The notes under the pieces: generated by a model
The model's database searches: none
What the model was told of the DNA's origin: nothing
The model's input: the letters and a program-made list of their open reading frames with translations, nothing else
In this document: piece by piece, positions 1-11,904 of the stretch
Layout of the letters: each line of letters begins with the position of its first letter
Position numbering within the stretch: position 1 is the stretch's first letter
Made by a program: the position numbers and the translations under genes
Assembly: GCA_905339215.1 (NCBI GenBank)
Contig: CAJPFN010000008.1
Span: 1-64,000, forward strand
Origin: Rhizobiaceae bacterium
Lineage (GTDB): Bacteria > Pseudomonadota > Alphaproteobacteria > Rhizobiales > Rhizobiaceae
DNA: 64,000 nucleotides
Direction: 5' to 3'

Positions 1-890
1 GCGCGCACATGCTGCTCGAACTGCGAGACGGCGCAGGCGGCCTCCGTCCAGTGACCGGAATTGTGCACCCTCGGCGCAATCTCATTGGCAAGCACGGCGC
101 CGTCGGGGAGAACGAAGAATTCGACGCCGATCACGCCGACATAGTCGAGCGCCTCGAGGATGGCGAACGCCGCGTCCCGTGCCGCGGCCGCCGTTTCCGG
201 CGAGACGAGGGCGGGGACCGTCGACGTATGCAGGATGCCGTCGCGGTGGACGTTCTCGGCCGGATCGAAGGCGGCGCAGGCGCCGTCGCGGCCGCGTGCG
301 GCGACCACCGAGATCTCGCGGACGAAAGGCACGAGGCTCTCGAGGATGAGCGGCACGCCGCCGAGCGCAGCGTGAGCGCCCGCGGTCGCCTGCGGCGCGG
401 CGTCGCGGAAAAGGCGCTGGCCCTTGCCGTCATAGCCCATGCGCCGCGTCTTCAGCACCCCGGAGCCGCCGAAGGTGGCTAGTCCGGCGGCGAGATCGGC
501 GTCGCAATCGACCGCGACATATTGCGCCGTGGCGATGCCCAGCCCGTTGAGGAAGGCCTTCTCGACGAGGCGGTCCTGGGCGACGCCAAGGGCTGCCGGC
601 GGCGGGCAGACGTGCGCCTGTGCAGCAAGCGCCCCGGCCGCGGCCTCCGGTACGTTCTCGAATTCGTAGGTGACGACGGCGCAGAGGCGGGCGAGCCGGG
701 CGAGCGCGTCCGGGTCGTCGTAGGACGCGATGATCTGGCCGTTCGCCACCTGCGCAGCCGGGCAGTCGGCCTGCGGTTCGAGCACGATGGTGCGATAGCC
801 GAGCCGGGCCGCAGCCATCGCCAGCATGCGGCCGAGCTGGCCGCCGCCGAGGATGCCGATCGTCGATCCCGGCGCGAGCGGCGCGCTCAT
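1..890 (-). CDS. purK: N5-carboxyaminoimidazole ribonucleotide synthase, 3' end cut by window edge
   Basis: PurK is the ATP-grasp enzyme that makes N5-CAIR from AIR, bicarbonate and ATP in de novo purine synthesis, in the cytoplasm. About 296 codons are visible; the C-terminus lies left of the window. The N-terminus has the nucleotide-fold stretch [11 protein letters not shown], followed by the family blocks [11 protein letters not shown] (ATP-grasp) and [14 protein letters not shown]. The ATG at 888-890 overlaps the TGA of purE (ATGA, 4 bases), so the pair is co-translated, the usual purEK order. No defect is seen in the visible part. Confidence 0.97.
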   Translation of the reverse strand, partial: MSAPLAPGSTIGILGGGQLGRMLAMAAARLGYRTIVLEPQADCPAAQVANGQIIASYDDPDALARLARLCAVVTYEFENVPEAAAGALAAQAHVCPPPAALGVAQDRLVEKAFLNGLGIATAQYVAVDCDADLAAGLATFGGSGVLKTRRMGYDGKGQRLFRDAAPQATAGAHAALGGVPLILESLVPFVREISVVAARGRDGACAAFDPAENVHRDGILHTSTVPALVSPETAAAARDAAFAILEALDYVGVIGVEFFVLPDGAVLANEIAPRVHNSGHWTEAACAVSQFEQHVR

Positions 891-1381
891 GCCTCGTCCA
901 CGGGCCGTTCGGCGACGCTCGCCGTCTGCGCCTCGCGCCATGCGTCGAGCCGGTCGGCGAGCGCCCGGTCTCCGATGGCGAGCACGGCGGCGGCAAGCAG
1001 TGCCGCGTTGACGGCACCGGCCTTGCCGATGGCGAGCGTGCCCACCGGAACGCCGGCCGGCATCTGCACAATCGACAGCAGCGAATCCCTGCCCGACAGC
1101 GCCTTCGATTCGACCGGGACGCCGAACACCGGCAGCGGCGTGAGCGCCGCGGTCATTCCGGGCAGATGGGCGGCGCCGCCGGCACCGGCGAGGATCACCT
1201 TGAAGCCGGCGTCACGGGCGCCGCGAGCAAACGAGTAGAGGCGTTCGGGCGTGCGGTGGGCCGAGACGATCCGCGTCTCGTAGGAGACGACCAGCGCATC
1301 GAGCGTCTGCGCGGCATGGCGCATCGTCGCCCAGTCGGACTGGCTGCCCATGATGATCGCGACGTCGGCGCGTCCTGCCAT
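887..1381 (-). CDS. purE: N5-carboxyaminoimidazole ribonucleotide mutase (class I PurE)
   Basis: PurE converts N5-CAIR to CAIR, the step after PurK. The 164-residue product has the class I signature: MGSQSDW at residues 11-17, which binds substrate phosphate, and SAHRTP at 40-45 containing the catalytic histidine (H42 here), then [11 protein letters not shown], also diagnostic. Length matches the bacterial class I enzyme (about 160-170). It is the first gene of the purEK pair and overlaps purK by 4 bases. The upstream gap of about 90 bases to the DUF465 gene on the same strand could hold its own promoter; none stands out. Confidence 0.97.
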   Translation of the reverse strand: MAGRADVAIIMGSQSDWATMRHAAQTLDALVVSYETRIVSAHRTPERLYSFARGARDAGFKVILAGAGGAAHLPGMTAALTPLPVFGVPVESKALSGRDSLLSIVQMPAGVPVGTLAIGKAGAVNAALLAAAVLAIGDRALADRLDAWREAQTASVAERPVDEA

Positions 1382-1474
1382 CGTATCGCCCCGCTGCCGG
1401 AACGAGCCTGCTCCGGAAGCCGGCGCTTAGCGGAATTCCGCCGGTGCCGCAAGGCGGCGCTGCAGCACGCCCGT

Positions 1475-1678
1475 TCAGGCGATGATGTCGGGGATGATGC
1501 GGTCCTCAAGGAGGGAGAGCCGGTCCTTCACCGCCAGCTTCTTCTTCTTCATGCGCTGAATCTGCAAGGGATCGCAGCCGGTGGCGATCATCGCGTTGAC
1601 CGCGGCGTCGAAATCGGCGTGGTCCTGCTTTAGACGTGCAAACTCGAGACGAATCTCGGCCTGTTCCTGTTCCGACAT
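1475..1678 (-). CDS. YdcH / DUF465 family small protein, copy 1
   Basis: A 67-residue, highly charged, all-helical protein of the YdcH (DUF465) family, whose function is unknown. The family shows as a helical hairpin with the C-terminal block RMKKKKLAVKDRLSLLEDRI, which aligns with KRRKLALKDQIERL in the second copy on the other side of the divergent promoter region. It probably forms a coiled coil and is cytoplasmic. It lies upstream of purEK on the same strand, separated by about 93 bases. The two copies differ in length and sequence, so they are old paralogues and not a recent duplication. Confidence 0.9.
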   Translation of the reverse strand: MSEQEQAEIRLEFARLKQDHADFDAAVNAMIATGCDPLQIQRMKKKKLAVKDRLSLLEDRIIPDIIA

Positions 1679-1801
1679 TTCAACCGTCTGCTGGGACTGC
1701 GGCGCATCGCGGCGCCATTTCGGCGGGACCGGAATCCTCCGACTCCGACGAGGCGCTCCATATCACATTTTGCTTCCCCGGGAAATCCTACTACCGCGGG
1801 T

Positions 1802-1830
1802 TCGACATTGTCCGCCCTCGATGCCATATT
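1802..1830 (+). promoter_or_regulatory. candidate sigma-70-type promoter for the second DUF465 gene
   Basis: TCGACA (1802-1807) and CATATT (1825-1830), 17 bases apart, match the -35/-10 consensus at 5 of 6 and 4 of 6 positions. It sits in the otherwise gene-free 1679-1916 gap about 87 bases before the start at 1917. Inferred by eye only. Confidence 0.4.
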
Positions 1831-1916
1831 GTCATAGTACCGTCATGCTGGCGGCTCTGGCGGGAAATCCGCCGCATGATGGCGCATCGAGGAAACCATG
1901 AACGGGAGAACCAATC

Positions 1917-2096
1917 ATGTCTCTTGCATCCCATCTTGAAGAGCTTCAGCGCAAGCACGGCGACATCGATCGCGAGATCGACGAAGCCCTTGCCCATCCC
2001 TCGACCGACGATCTCGAGATCGCGAGGCTGAAGCGTCGCAAGCTGGCGCTCAAGGACCAGATTGAAAGGCTCAAATCCCAGCCGACAACCCACTAG
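1917..2096 (+). CDS. YdcH / DUF465 family small protein, copy 2
   Basis: A 59-residue DUF465 protein. It begins MSLASHLEELQRKHGDID and ends with the family block IARLKRRKLALKDQIERL, giving two helices predicted to pack as a hairpin. No enzymatic motif or membrane segment is present and the family function is unknown; members are common and abundant in alphaproteobacteria. The start is chosen for the purine-rich stretch CGGGAGA a few bases upstream of ATG 1917. A short perfect hairpin (GAGCGC, 3-base loop, GCGCTC) overlaps the stop codon but has no T-run, so it is not an obvious terminator. Confidence 0.9.
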   Translation: MSLASHLEELQRKHGDIDREIDEALAHPSTDDLEIARLKRRKLALKDQIERLKSQPTTH

Positions 2097-2258
2097 AGCG
2101 CATCGCGCTCCAGCTCCATCACGGTGGTCCGCGGCGGCGCTTTCGGCGCGCCGCGGGCGTTTCGACCAGAGACCGCGCAACGACGCGGTTGAATCGGCTC
2201 GCGGAGACGCTACCTTGCGGGCGGCATGGTTTTTGGTCTGCCGCAGGCGCTCCCGCGA

Positions 2259-3323
2259 ATGAATCCCTTCCAAGCCGCACTGCTCGCGGTACTCGCATTG
2301 GCTCTCGGACTCGCCGGCTTCACCTGGGCCGCATCCCGGCTGATCGAACGCCGCCATCCGCCGGCCGGCTCGCATGCAAGCGTCAACGGGACGCGCCTCC
2401 ATCATGTCCATGTCGCCGCGCCGGCCGCGCCCGACCTGCCGCCAGTCGTTTTCATTCATGGCGCCAGCGCCAATCTCAAGGACCAGATGACCCCGTTGCG
2501 GCCCCGCCTGGAGGGCCGCGCCGAGCTCCTGTTCGTCGATCGCCCCGGGCATGGCTGGTCCGAGCGCGGCGGATCCGGCAATGACACGCCATCCGGCCAG
2601 GCGGCGACGATCGCCGCGCTGATGCAACACCTTGGCCTGTCAAACTCGATCATCGTCGGCCATTCCTTCGGCGCCGCCGTCGCCGTGGCGCTGGCCCTCG
2701 ACCATCCCGATCGCGTCAGCGGCCTCGTGCTGCTGTCGGCGGCGACACATCCCTGGCCCGGCGGCGAAACCTCATGGTATTATTCGCTGGCCGCGCGCCC
2801 GGTGATCGGCCGGCTGTTCGCCGGGACGCTCGCCAACCCCGGCGGAAACCTGAGGATCGGTGCGGCGAGCGAATGCGTGTTCGCACCCAACCCGATCCCT
2901 GCCGACTACGTGCACCAAGCGTCGATCCCGCTGGTTCTGAGGCCGCGAACCTTCCGCGCCAACGCCGTCGACGTCGAGGGGCTCTTCCGCCACGTGTCCG
3001 CGGCAGCCCCGCGCTATGGACAGATCAAGGTTCCGACAGTGGTGGTGACAGGTGACAGCGACACCGTCGTCTACGAGGAGATCCACTCCGTCGGCCTGGC
3101 GCGGGACATTCCGGGCGCGGAACTGGTATGGGTGCGCAACCTCGGCCACAAGCCGGACTGGATCGCGCCGGATCTCGTCGCCGCGGCAGTCGAGAAGGCG
3201 GCCGGCCGCGCGATCGACCTGGGGGCCGTCGCCCGGACCGTCGAAGCACGGATCGCGGCCGACGCGGCGGGTGCTCACTGCCACGACGAAAAGCCGCCAA
3301 TCCCCGCCCCGGCGCAGGGATGA
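2259..3323 (+). CDS. membrane-anchored alpha/beta-hydrolase
   Basis: A 354-residue alpha/beta-hydrolase with one N-terminal hydrophobic segment (about residues 4-24), so probably anchored to the inner membrane with the domain outside. The fold is shown by the oxyanion-hole HGASAN, the nucleophile elbow GHSFGA (Ser about 136), the acid-bearing strand VVTGDSDTVV (Asp about 266-268) and the histidine in NLGHKPDW (about 297). Substrate is unknown; these enzymes act on esters, epoxides or haloalkanes. ATG 2226 would add eleven residues; neither start has a strong ribosome site and 2259 was preferred because it begins at the anchor. It stands alone on this strand. Confidence 0.88.
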   Translation: MNPFQAALLAVLALALGLAGFTWAASRLIERRHPPAGSHASVNGTRLHHVHVAAPAAPDLPPVVFIHGASANLKDQMTPLRPRLEGRAELLFVDRPGHGWSERGGSGNDTPSGQAATIAALMQHLGLSNSIIVGHSFGAAVAVALALDHPDRVSGLVLLSAATHPWPGGETSWYYSLAARPVIGRLFAGTLANPGGNLRIGAASECVFAPNPIPADYVHQASIPLVLRPRTFRANAVDVEGLFRHVSAAAPRYGQIKVPTVVVTGDSDTVVYEEIHSVGLARDIPGAELVWVRNLGHKPDWIAPDLVAAAVEKAAGRAIDLGAVARTVEARIAADAAGAHCHDEKPPIPAPAQG

Positions 3324-3503
3324 TCCCGGATCCGGGGTCTCGACAGCGGCGTCCGAACCGGCCGGTCCCGCGTTTCCGCATTTCGGAGGTTGACAGGGCG
3401 GCTGCGGGATTGAACTGTCAGAGGACCGATAGCAGATGTTCGACAAACGGTAGCGACGCCGCACATGGAAGCAAGGCCTGAACAAAAGGGGGCGAGGCAG
3501 CAC

Positions 3504-3869
3504 ATGGCCGCTGTTCGCCACCTGCTGTTCTGCCTTCTCGTCCTCACTGGATTTGCCGACGTCCGGTCCGTTTCGGCGCAAGCGCATGCGGGAGAGCGCT
3601 GGATCCACGGGCATTTCGCCCTCGCTGGGATGCCGGTCGCGCCGTGCCGGGGCGCTACCGCGACGGCGTCGATGGAAGTCGCGGCGCCTTCCGCACTCCA
3701 CCCCGACCTGCTCCCCACCGAGCGCGAAGGCGACGCCGTCGCCGCTCGACCGTCGGATGGCGTCATCGGCTTTCCATTCGACAGGGCGCGCGGCGCCTGT
3801 GCCGATCGCGTCGTTGAACGCCGGCCGGGCCACGGCTTCAGCTCGCGCGCTCCGCCCCTTCCTTCCTGA
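3504..3869 (+). CDS. hypothetical exported protein
   Basis: Not recognised. A possible 121-residue secreted protein: it starts MAAVRHLLFCLLVLTGF, a good signal peptide, with likely cleavage after VSAQA, and then a low-complexity, Ala/Arg/Pro-rich region without clear domain. GAGG a few bases before ATG 3504 supports this start. Against it: the second half has weak codon bias and competing open frames exist on both strands, so only the first part is convincingly coding. It could instead be a decaying gene or part of the leader of the next gene. Confidence 0.42.
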   Translation: MAAVRHLLFCLLVLTGFADVRSVSAQAHAGERWIHGHFALAGMPVAPCRGATATASMEVAAPSALHPDLLPTEREGDAVAARPSDGVIGFPFDRARGACADRVVERRPGHGFSSRAPPLPS

Positions 3870-3996
3870 CCGCTCCCGATCCGACCTGCAACCATGTCCG
3901 CCAGGACTGGCCAGGCACCACAGGAAATGGGGAGCCGCGCCGGAGAGCCGCAGCGGCGGCCGGCAGAAGCTCCTCCGAATGCGAAGGAAAATCACA

Positions 3997-4167
3997 ATGT
4001 CCAAAACCCACCCCCTCGGCTTCCGTATCGAGCGCGACATCAAGGAAGCGTTGGTGAAGGCCGCCAAGGACGATCACCGTTCGGTCTCCTCTCTCGTCGA
4101 GATGGTCATCGCCAAATGGCTCCGCGAGAAAGGGTATCTCGCAGACCAGCGTGACCGCGCCGCCTGA
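3997..4167 (+). CDS. small ribbon-helix-helix-like protein
   Basis: A 56-residue protein with the layout of a CopG/Arc-type ribbon-helix-helix fold: a short strand (LGFRIERD) that could enter the DNA groove, helix 1 (IKEALVKAAKDD), a turn (HRSVSS) and helix 2 (LVEMVIAKWLREKGY). Similar short proteins are widespread in rhizobia and methylobacteria, annotated as hypothetical. It is likely a dimeric DNA-binding protein, but no target is known and no toxin gene adjoins it, so it is not an obvious antitoxin. AAGGAAAA upstream of ATG 3997 is a good ribosome site, which fixes the start well inside a longer open frame. Confidence 0.82.
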   Translation: MSKTHPLGFRIERDIKEALVKAAKDDHRSVSSLVEMVIAKWLREKGYLADQRDRAA

Positions 4168-4345
4168 TCCGGGACGCGCTGCCGTCGTTCCACTGCGCTA
4201 AGGCCCGCGGCCGGCACGTTCCTCGCAGCAGGCGAGGCGCGTCGGACGCGGGCCTCACGTCTTTCCCGGCCCGCGCGCGGCGTATTGACACGGACCCGTC
4301 GCTCCTCCACCTGAGGCTCGGATCCATCTCTGTCGCGAGGCCGGC

Positions 4346-5599
4346 ATGACCGGTTACTTCTCATCTCCCTTCCCGCGCCGCGCGTCTGTCGGCGTCGACG
4401 TCGGCGGCGTGACAGTCGGCGGCGGAGCGCCCGTCGTCGTGCAGTCGATGACCAATACCGATACGGCAGACGTCGACCAGACGGTCGCGCAGGTGGCGGC
4501 GCTGCATCGGGCAGGGTCGGAGATCGTGCGCATAACGGTCGACCGCGACGAAAGCGCGGCTGCGGTTCCCGGCATCCGCGAGCGCCTCGACCGGCTCGGC
4601 ATCAACGTGCCGCTGGTCGGCGACTTCCACTACATCGGCCATAAGCTGCTCGCCGAGCATCCGGACTGCGCCGAGGCGCTGGCGAAATATCGCATCAATC
4701 CCGGCAATGTCGGCTTCAAGGACAAGAAGGACCGCCAGTTCGCGGCGATCGTCGAGATGGCGATACGATACGACAAGCCGGTGCGCATCGGCGTCAACTG
4801 GGGCTCGCTCGACCAGGACCTGCTGACCCGGCTGATGGACGAGAACCAGGAGAGCGGTTCGCAGCTGACGGCGCAGCAGGTGACGCGCGAGGCGATCGTC
4901 CAGTCGGCGCTGCTCTCGGCGTCTGCTGCCGAGGAAATCGGCCTGCCGCGCGACAAGATCATCCTGTCGGCGAAGGTCAGCCAGGTCCAGGACCTGATCG
5001 CCGTCTACACGGAGCTCGCCAGACGCTCCGACCATGCGCTGCATCTCGGCCTGACCGAGGCGGGCATGGGCACGAAAGGCATCGTCGCCTCTTCCGCCGC
5101 GATGGCGATCCTGCTCCAACAGGGTATCGGCGACACCATCCGCATCTCGCTCACGCCGGAGCCGAACGGCGACCGGACGCGCGAGGTCCAGGTGGCGCAG
5201 GAATTGCTGCAGACCATGGGCTTCCGCCAGTTCGTGCCGATCGTCGCAGCCTGCCCCGGCTGCGGGCGGACTACCTCGACCGTCTTCCAGGAGTTGGCGC
5301 AGACCATCCAGGAGGATATCCGCCGCAACATGCCGTCCTGGCGCGAGCGCTATCCCGGCGTCGAGGAGCTGAAGGTCGCGGTGATGGGCTGCATCGTCAA
5401 CGGGCCGGGCGAATCGAAGCATGCCGACATCGGCATCTCGCTGCCGGGGACGGGCGAGACACCGACCGCGCCCGTCTTCGTCGACGGCCGCAAGGCGGCG
5501 ACGCTGCGCGGCCCCAACATCGCCGAAGAGTTTCAGAAGATGGTCGCCGACTACATCGAGCGACGCTATGGGCGAGGTGGAAAAGAGGCGGCGGAGTAG
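4346..5599 (+). CDS. ispG: 4-hydroxy-3-methylbut-2-enyl-diphosphate synthase (IspG/GcpE)
   Basis: IspG reduces methylerythritol cyclodiphosphate to HMBPP in the MEP isoprenoid pathway, using a [4Fe-4S] cluster. The 417-residue protein has an N-terminal TIM-barrel and a C-terminal iron-sulphur domain; the three cluster cysteines are in CPGCG (C303, C306) and [10 protein letters not shown] (C349), with the conserved glutamate at 356. Length and order match the two-domain bacterial type rather than the longer plant form. Its last 32 bases overlap the lytic transglycosylase gene in another frame, so the two are co-transcribed. Confidence 0.97.
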   Translation: MTGYFSSPFPRRASVGVDVGGVTVGGGAPVVVQSMTNTDTADVDQTVAQVAALHRAGSEIVRITVDRDESAAAVPGIRERLDRLGINVPLVGDFHYIGHKLLAEHPDCAEALAKYRINPGNVGFKDKKDRQFAAIVEMAIRYDKPVRIGVNWGSLDQDLLTRLMDENQESGSQLTAQQVTREAIVQSALLSASAAEEIGLPRDKIILSAKVSQVQDLIAVYTELARRSDHALHLGLTEAGMGTKGIVASSAAMAILLQQGIGDTIRISLTPEPNGDRTREVQVAQELLQTMGFRQFVPIVAACPGCGRTTSTVFQELAQTIQEDIRRNMPSWRERYPGVEELKVAVMGCIVNGPGESKHADIGISLPGTGETPTAPVFVDGRKAATLRGPNIAEEFQKMVADYIERRYGRGGKEAAE

Positions 5600-6446
5600 G
5601 GCGCTATGCGCGGTCGCGGCACTCGTTGCGGCGGCCATCCTGTCGCCGCCGGCTACCGCCGATCCGCCGAAGAGCCCGAAGCTCGTCACGGTCGGGCGGG
5701 TCTGCGACCTGATCGAGGTTCATGCGCAGGCGCACGGCCTGCCTCGCGAGTTCCTCGCCCGCCTGATCTGGAAGGAGAGCAGGTTCGACCCGAACGCGGT
5801 CAGCCCCGCCGGCGCGGAAGGCATCGCTCAGTTCATGCCGGACACGGCGGCGCGGCGCGGCCTCGCCGACCCGTATGACATCGACCAGGCGATCCCGGCC
5901 TCGGCAAGCTATCTCTCCGAGTTGCGGACCGGCTTCGGCAACCTCGGACTCGCCGCGGCGGCCTACAATGCCGGAGAGAACCGCATCGCGCGCTGGCTGT
6001 CGCGTGGCGGCTTCCTGCCGCTTGAGACCGAAAATTACGTGCTCGACATAATGGGCGAGCCGGTCGACGCCTTCGCCGACGCCGCCTATGCCGGGACGGT
6101 CGCGCCGCTTCAGGAAAAGTCGAGCTTCGGTGCGGCCTGCCGCACGTTGCCCATGCGTGCGACGGCGACGGTGCCCATGGCCAGCATCGCCACCAAGCCG
6201 TGGGGCATCCAGGTCGCGGGAGGCTTCCGCCGCGCCGCGGCGGTCAGGCAGTGGCAGCGGTTGGCGGCTCGTTTCCCGGCTCTCCTCGGCGGCGTCGAGC
6301 CGGTCGTCAGCCGGGTACGCTCGCCACTCGGCCGCAGCGGCGTCCACGCCGTGCGCATAGGCGCCGACAGCCGCGAGGAGGCGGATCGGATCTGCGCGCG
6401 CCTGCGCGCGGCCGGCGGTTCCTGTATCGTGATGCGAAACCGCTGA
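5568..6446 (+). CDS. lytic transglycosylase with C-terminal SPOR domain
   Basis: A 292-residue exported muramidase-type enzyme that cleaves peptidoglycan glycan strands. After a signal peptide (residues 1-31, ending PATA) comes an SLT/goose-lysozyme-like domain with WKESRFDP (catalytic Glu70), the block [13 protein letters not shown] and [10 protein letters not shown]. The C-terminus from about 210 (WGIQVAGGF to GGSCIVM) has the size and spacing of a SPOR domain, which binds denuded glycan at the division site. ATG 5568 was chosen because the signal peptide begins just after it; it overlaps ispG by 32 bases. Only 4 bases separate it from the methyltransferase gene. Confidence 0.93.
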   Translation: MGEVEKRRRSRALCAVAALVAAAILSPPATADPPKSPKLVTVGRVCDLIEVHAQAHGLPREFLARLIWKESRFDPNAVSPAGAEGIAQFMPDTAARRGLADPYDIDQAIPASASYLSELRTGFGNLGLAAAAYNAGENRIARWLSRGGFLPLETENYVLDIMGEPVDAFADAAYAGTVAPLQEKSSFGAACRTLPMRATATVPMASIATKPWGIQVAGGFRRAAAVRQWQRLAARFPALLGGVEPVVSRVRSPLGRSGVHAVRIGADSREEADRICARLRAAGGSCIVMRNR

Positions 6447-6450
6447 GGTA

Positions 6451-7206
6451 ATGATGCAAGAGGACCGGCTCTACAGCGATCCCGCATTGGTCGATTTCTA
6501 CGACGTCGAGAGCACCGGCCGTGCCGACTTCGACCATTGCCGGCAACTCGCGCGCGGGCGCCGCTCGGTACTCGACCTCGGCTGCGGCACCGGCGAACTG
6601 GCCGCGAGCCTGTCCGGCGCCGCCGAGATCTTCGGCGTCGATCCGGCCGGAGCGATGCTCGACGTGGCTCGGAGGCGCCTGCGCGGCGACGCCGTGACCT
6701 GGGTCGAGGGCGACGCCCGCAGCGTCCGCCTCGGCAGGCAGTTCGAACTGGTCCTGCTGACGGGGCACGCCTTCCAGGTGTTCCTTACGGCCGACGACCG
6801 GCGCGCGGTGATCCAAACGATCGCAGCGCATCTTGCGCCTGGCGGGCATTTCGTCTTCGACACGCGCAATCCGGCGCGGGAGGAATGGCGCGAATGGACG
6901 CCAGAGCGTTCTCGGCGGACAATCGAGCATCCAATCCACGGTCTTGTCACGGCGTGGAACGGCGTTGAACGCGACCCGGCGACAGGCATCGTCACCTACC
7001 GGACGCTCTACCGCCTCCCGGATGGAGTCGTCTTGTTCGCCGACTCGCAGATCGCCTTCCCAGACAGGGAGGAGATCGCGCAGGCAATCGAAGGAGCAGG
7101 CCTCGCCGTGGAGCGCTGGATGGGTGACTGGAACGGAGGAGACTGGGGGCTTGAAACCCTCGAGATCATCCCGTTCGGCAAACGGGCGCGTGACACGCTA
7201 ACGTGA
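6451..7206 (+). CDS. class I SAM-dependent methyltransferase
   Basis: A 251-residue Rossmann-fold methyltransferase. Motif I is LDLGCGTGE (residues 41-49), followed by FGVDPAGAML for the ribose-binding acidic loop and VEGDARSV, then LAPGGHFVFDTRNP in the post-motif region. The substrate is not evident; small-molecule methyltransferases of this size are common. It follows the lytic transglycosylase by 4 bases and is probably the third gene of an ispG operon, although no functional link to isoprenoids or peptidoglycan is apparent. It ends 8 bases from the convergent kinase gene. Confidence 0.9.
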   Translation: MMQEDRLYSDPALVDFYDVESTGRADFDHCRQLARGRRSVLDLGCGTGELAASLSGAAEIFGVDPAGAMLDVARRRLRGDAVTWVEGDARSVRLGRQFELVLLTGHAFQVFLTADDRRAVIQTIAAHLAPGGHFVFDTRNPAREEWREWTPERSRRTIEHPIHGLVTAWNGVERDPATGIVTYRTLYRLPDGVVLFADSQIAFPDREEIAQAIEGAGLAVERWMGDWNGGDWGLETLEIIPFGKRARDTLT

Positions 7207-7214
7207 AGAAGCGG

Positions 7215-9560
<2,346 letters not shown>

Positions 9561-9657
9561 AAATTCGAGCGCCGCAATTAATTCAAATTTGCATTAAGAA
9601 ACCGTTCTGTACGGCATCGGGTCCCTCGTCGGGCGCCTGCCTGGACACCGCCACGAT

Positions 9658-10575
9658 CTAGCGTCGCCGCTCGGCGATGAAGGACGCGGCCTCGACGAGG
9701 TGTGCCGCCTTGCTACCGAACGGCTCGAGCAGCGTGCGCGCCTGGTCGACGAGGCCGCGAAGCTGGCGTTCCGTCCAGTCCTGGCCGTGCAGGGCGACGA
9801 GTGTCGCCTTGCCGGCGCCTTTGTCCTTGCCGGTCGCCTTGCCGAGCTGGGCGGCATCGCCGGTGACGTCGAGCAGGTCGTCGGCGAGCTGGAAGGCCAA
9901 TCCGATGGCCGATCCGAACTCGGCGAGGCGCTCGCGGTCGGCCGCATCGGCCTGCCCTGCGACGGCACCCGCCTCGCAGGCATAGCGGATCAGCGCGCCG
10001 GTCTTCATCGCCTGGAGGGTGACGATGCCGGCCTCGCCGGGACGGGCGCGGGCGGCGTCGAGGTCGAGCATCTGGCCGCCGACCATTCCGCCAATCCCGG
10101 CGGCACGGGCAAGGCCGAGCACGAGCTCAAGCCTGGTCGCGGCCGGCAGGCCGGTGGCGTCGTCGGCGAGGATGTCGAAGGCGTAGGTAAGCAGCCCGTC
10201 GCCGGCAAGGATGGCCGCCGCTTCATCGAAGGCGCGGTGGACGGTCGGCTTTCCGCGGCGGACGTCGTCGTTGTCCATCGACGGCAGGTCGTCATGGATG
10301 AGCGAGTAGCAGTGCACGCATTCGAGCGCGGCAGCGACGCGCAGCACGGCCTCGCCGCCGGCGTCGAAGATGGCCGCGCTCTCCATGACGAGAAAGGGCC
10401 TGAGCCGCTTTCCCCCGGCGAGCACGCCATGGCGCATGGCCTCGAGAAGCCGCCCCGGACGGGCGATCTCACCGTCGCGCAGACGGCCGTCGAGCAGCCG
10501 CACCAGCGCGGCTTCGACCGCCAAGGCGCGGGATTCCAAGGCTTCCTCGAAGGAAATGGCTGGGTTCCCGGTCAT
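9658..10575 (-). CDS. ispA: farnesyl diphosphate synthase (short-chain polyprenyl synthase)
   Basis: A 305-residue all-helical prenyltransferase that condenses IPP with DMAPP and GPP to farnesyl diphosphate, the precursor for undecaprenol and quinone tails. Both aspartate-rich motifs are intact: [10 protein letters not shown] at 95-104 and DDLLD at 232-236, with GGKRLRP earlier binding diphosphate. The insertion of two residues between the aspartates (DDxxxxD) places it with bacterial FPP/GGPP type II synthases; product length is inferred. ATG 10575 was preferred over an upstream start since homology to the family begins there. It is divergent from mtgA. Confidence 0.93.
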   Translation of the reverse strand: MTGNPAISFEEALESRALAVEAALVRLLDGRLRDGEIARPGRLLEAMRHGVLAGGKRLRPFLVMESAAIFDAGGEAVLRVAAALECVHCYSLIHDDLPSMDNDDVRRGKPTVHRAFDEAAAILAGDGLLTYAFDILADDATGLPAATRLELVLGLARAAGIGGMVGGQMLDLDAARARPGEAGIVTLQAMKTGALIRYACEAGAVAGQADAADRERLAEFGSAIGLAFQLADDLLDVTGDAAQLGKATGKDKGAGKATLVALHGQDWTERQLRGLVDQARTLLEPFGSKAAHLVEAASFIAERRR

Positions 10576-10732
10576 CGCGGGAGCGGTAGCCGACAGTCGG
10601 GCGTTGCGCAAGGAGCCGGTCGCCTTTATGCCCGAGGAGCGTCGGCGGCCGTTTAGCGGAAACGGCGTGCCGAGCGCAGGATGGACGAGGTTGAGCGAAC
10701 CGACGGTGCAGGTGGACAGCGAGGAGCTCGAC

Positions 10733-11437
10733 ATGCCGAGCAGGGCGCGTGGCAGGAAAACGGCCGTCAGCGTGTGGCTGAGACGCGCGCTCCTCGTTCT
10801 CGTCGCGATCGTCCTCGTGCCGGCGGTCCTGACGCTCGCCTACATCCCGTCCTTCGTCCATCCGGTGTCGACGCTGATGCTGAAGGACCTCGCCACCTTC
10901 ACCGGCTACGACCGGCGCTGGGTGTCGCTCGACGATATCGCGCCGGTGCTGGCGCATTCGGTGATGATGTCGGAGGACGGGCAGTTCTGCTCCCACCACG
11001 GCATCGACCTCGGCGAGCTCAACGCCGTCCTGGAGGACGCGCTGGCGGGCGAACCGACGCGCGGAGCCTCGACGATTCCCATGCAGACGGTGAAGAACCT
11101 GTTCCTGTGGGGCGGCCGGTCCTTCCTGCGCAAGGCGCTGGAGCTGCCGCTGGCGGTCTATTTCGACCTGGTCGTGCCGAAGCGGCGCATCATGGAGATC
11201 TATCTCAACATCGCCGAATGGGGACCGAACATCTACGGCATCGAGGCCGCCGCGCAGCATCATTTCGGCAAGTCGGCCAAGAACCTGAGCCGTCGCCAGG
11301 CGGCACTGCTCGCCGTGACCCTGCCCAATCCGGCGACCCGCAATCCGGCGAAACCGTCGTCGGGCATGAACCGGCTGGCGACGGTGATCGAAAGGCGCGC
11401 CGCGGGGGCCGGCGACTACGTGCGCTGCCTCGACTGA
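10733..11437 (+). CDS. mtgA: monofunctional biosynthetic peptidoglycan transglycosylase
   Basis: MtgA polymerises lipid II into glycan strands at the inner membrane. The 234-residue protein has one TM segment (about 17-38) and a GT51 domain with [13 protein letters not shown], including catalytic Glu81, RGASTIPMQ (110-118) and [14 protein letters not shown], the second catalytic-region block. It lacks the penicillin-binding domain, as expected. GAGGAG with a 6-base gap precedes ATG 10733, which decides the start. It diverges from ispA over a 157-base gap; both serve the lipid II pathway. Confidence 0.95.
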   Translation: MPSRARGRKTAVSVWLRRALLVLVAIVLVPAVLTLAYIPSFVHPVSTLMLKDLATFTGYDRRWVSLDDIAPVLAHSVMMSEDGQFCSHHGIDLGELNAVLEDALAGEPTRGASTIPMQTVKNLFLWGGRSFLRKALELPLAVYFDLVVPKRRIMEIYLNIAEWGPNIYGIEAAAQHHFGKSAKNLSRRQAALLAVTLPNPATRNPAKPSSGMNRLATVIERRAAGAGDYVRCLD

Positions 11438-11594
11438 ACGCTGTCGGGCGCGGAGACGATTTTTTCCGCGCGGCGCTGGTCAAACGCGGCCGTCCCGTGT
11501 ATAGGCCCGCCACTTACACCCCATCACGGCCCCATGTTGCGGCCCTTTCGCGAGGGAGCACGGGGGTGCATAGACCACCGAGTGGAGCAGTTCC

Positions 11595-11777
11595 ATGGCT
11601 GTACCGAAAAGAAAGACCTCCCCGTCGAAGCGCGGCATGCGCCGCTCCGCCGACGCGCTGAAGGCCCCGACCTATGTCGAGGACAAGAACTCCGGCGAGC
11701 TGCGCCGTCCGCATCACGTCGACCTCAAGACCGGCATGTATCGCGGTCGCCAGGTGCTGACGCCGAAGGAAGGCTGA
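11595..11777 (+). CDS. rpmF: 50S ribosomal protein L32
   Basis: A 60-residue basic ribosomal protein of the large subunit. The start [18 protein letters not shown] and the downstream [16 protein letters not shown] are diagnostic for alphaproteobacterial L32. There are no zinc-binding cysteines, so it is the C-minus form. GGAGCAG lies before the ATG. A possible promoter (TGGTCA, 17 bases, TATAGG at 11500-11505) lies upstream; a strong hairpin terminator follows the gene, so it is probably a single-gene transcript. Confidence 0.98.
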   Translation: MAVPKRKTSPSKRGMRRSADALKAPTYVEDKNSGELRRPHHVDLKTGMYRGRQVLTPKEG

Positions 11778-11803
11778 TCGCCTCATCGTCCATCGCATGC
11801 AGC

Positions 11804-11834
11804 AAGGCCGGCCGAAAGCCGGCCTTTCCGTTTT
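11804..11834 (+). terminator. Rho-independent terminator of rpmF
   Basis: Perfect 9-base-pair stem AAGGCCGGC / GCCGGCCTT with the 5-base loop CGAAA, followed by TTTCCGTTTT. It begins 27 bases after the rpmF stop codon. Confidence 0.85.
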
Positions 11835-11904
11835 GGGCGGCCGGTACGTCGGGACGGCTCTTGACGGACGCTTCGGTCCGCTCTCTACAAGAGGCGGCGC
11901 ACAA

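Noticed and set aside
9561-9657. TTAA repeats in the A/T-rich gap before the kinase as a CtrA box
   Set aside because: The two TTAA are 12 bases apart, not 7.
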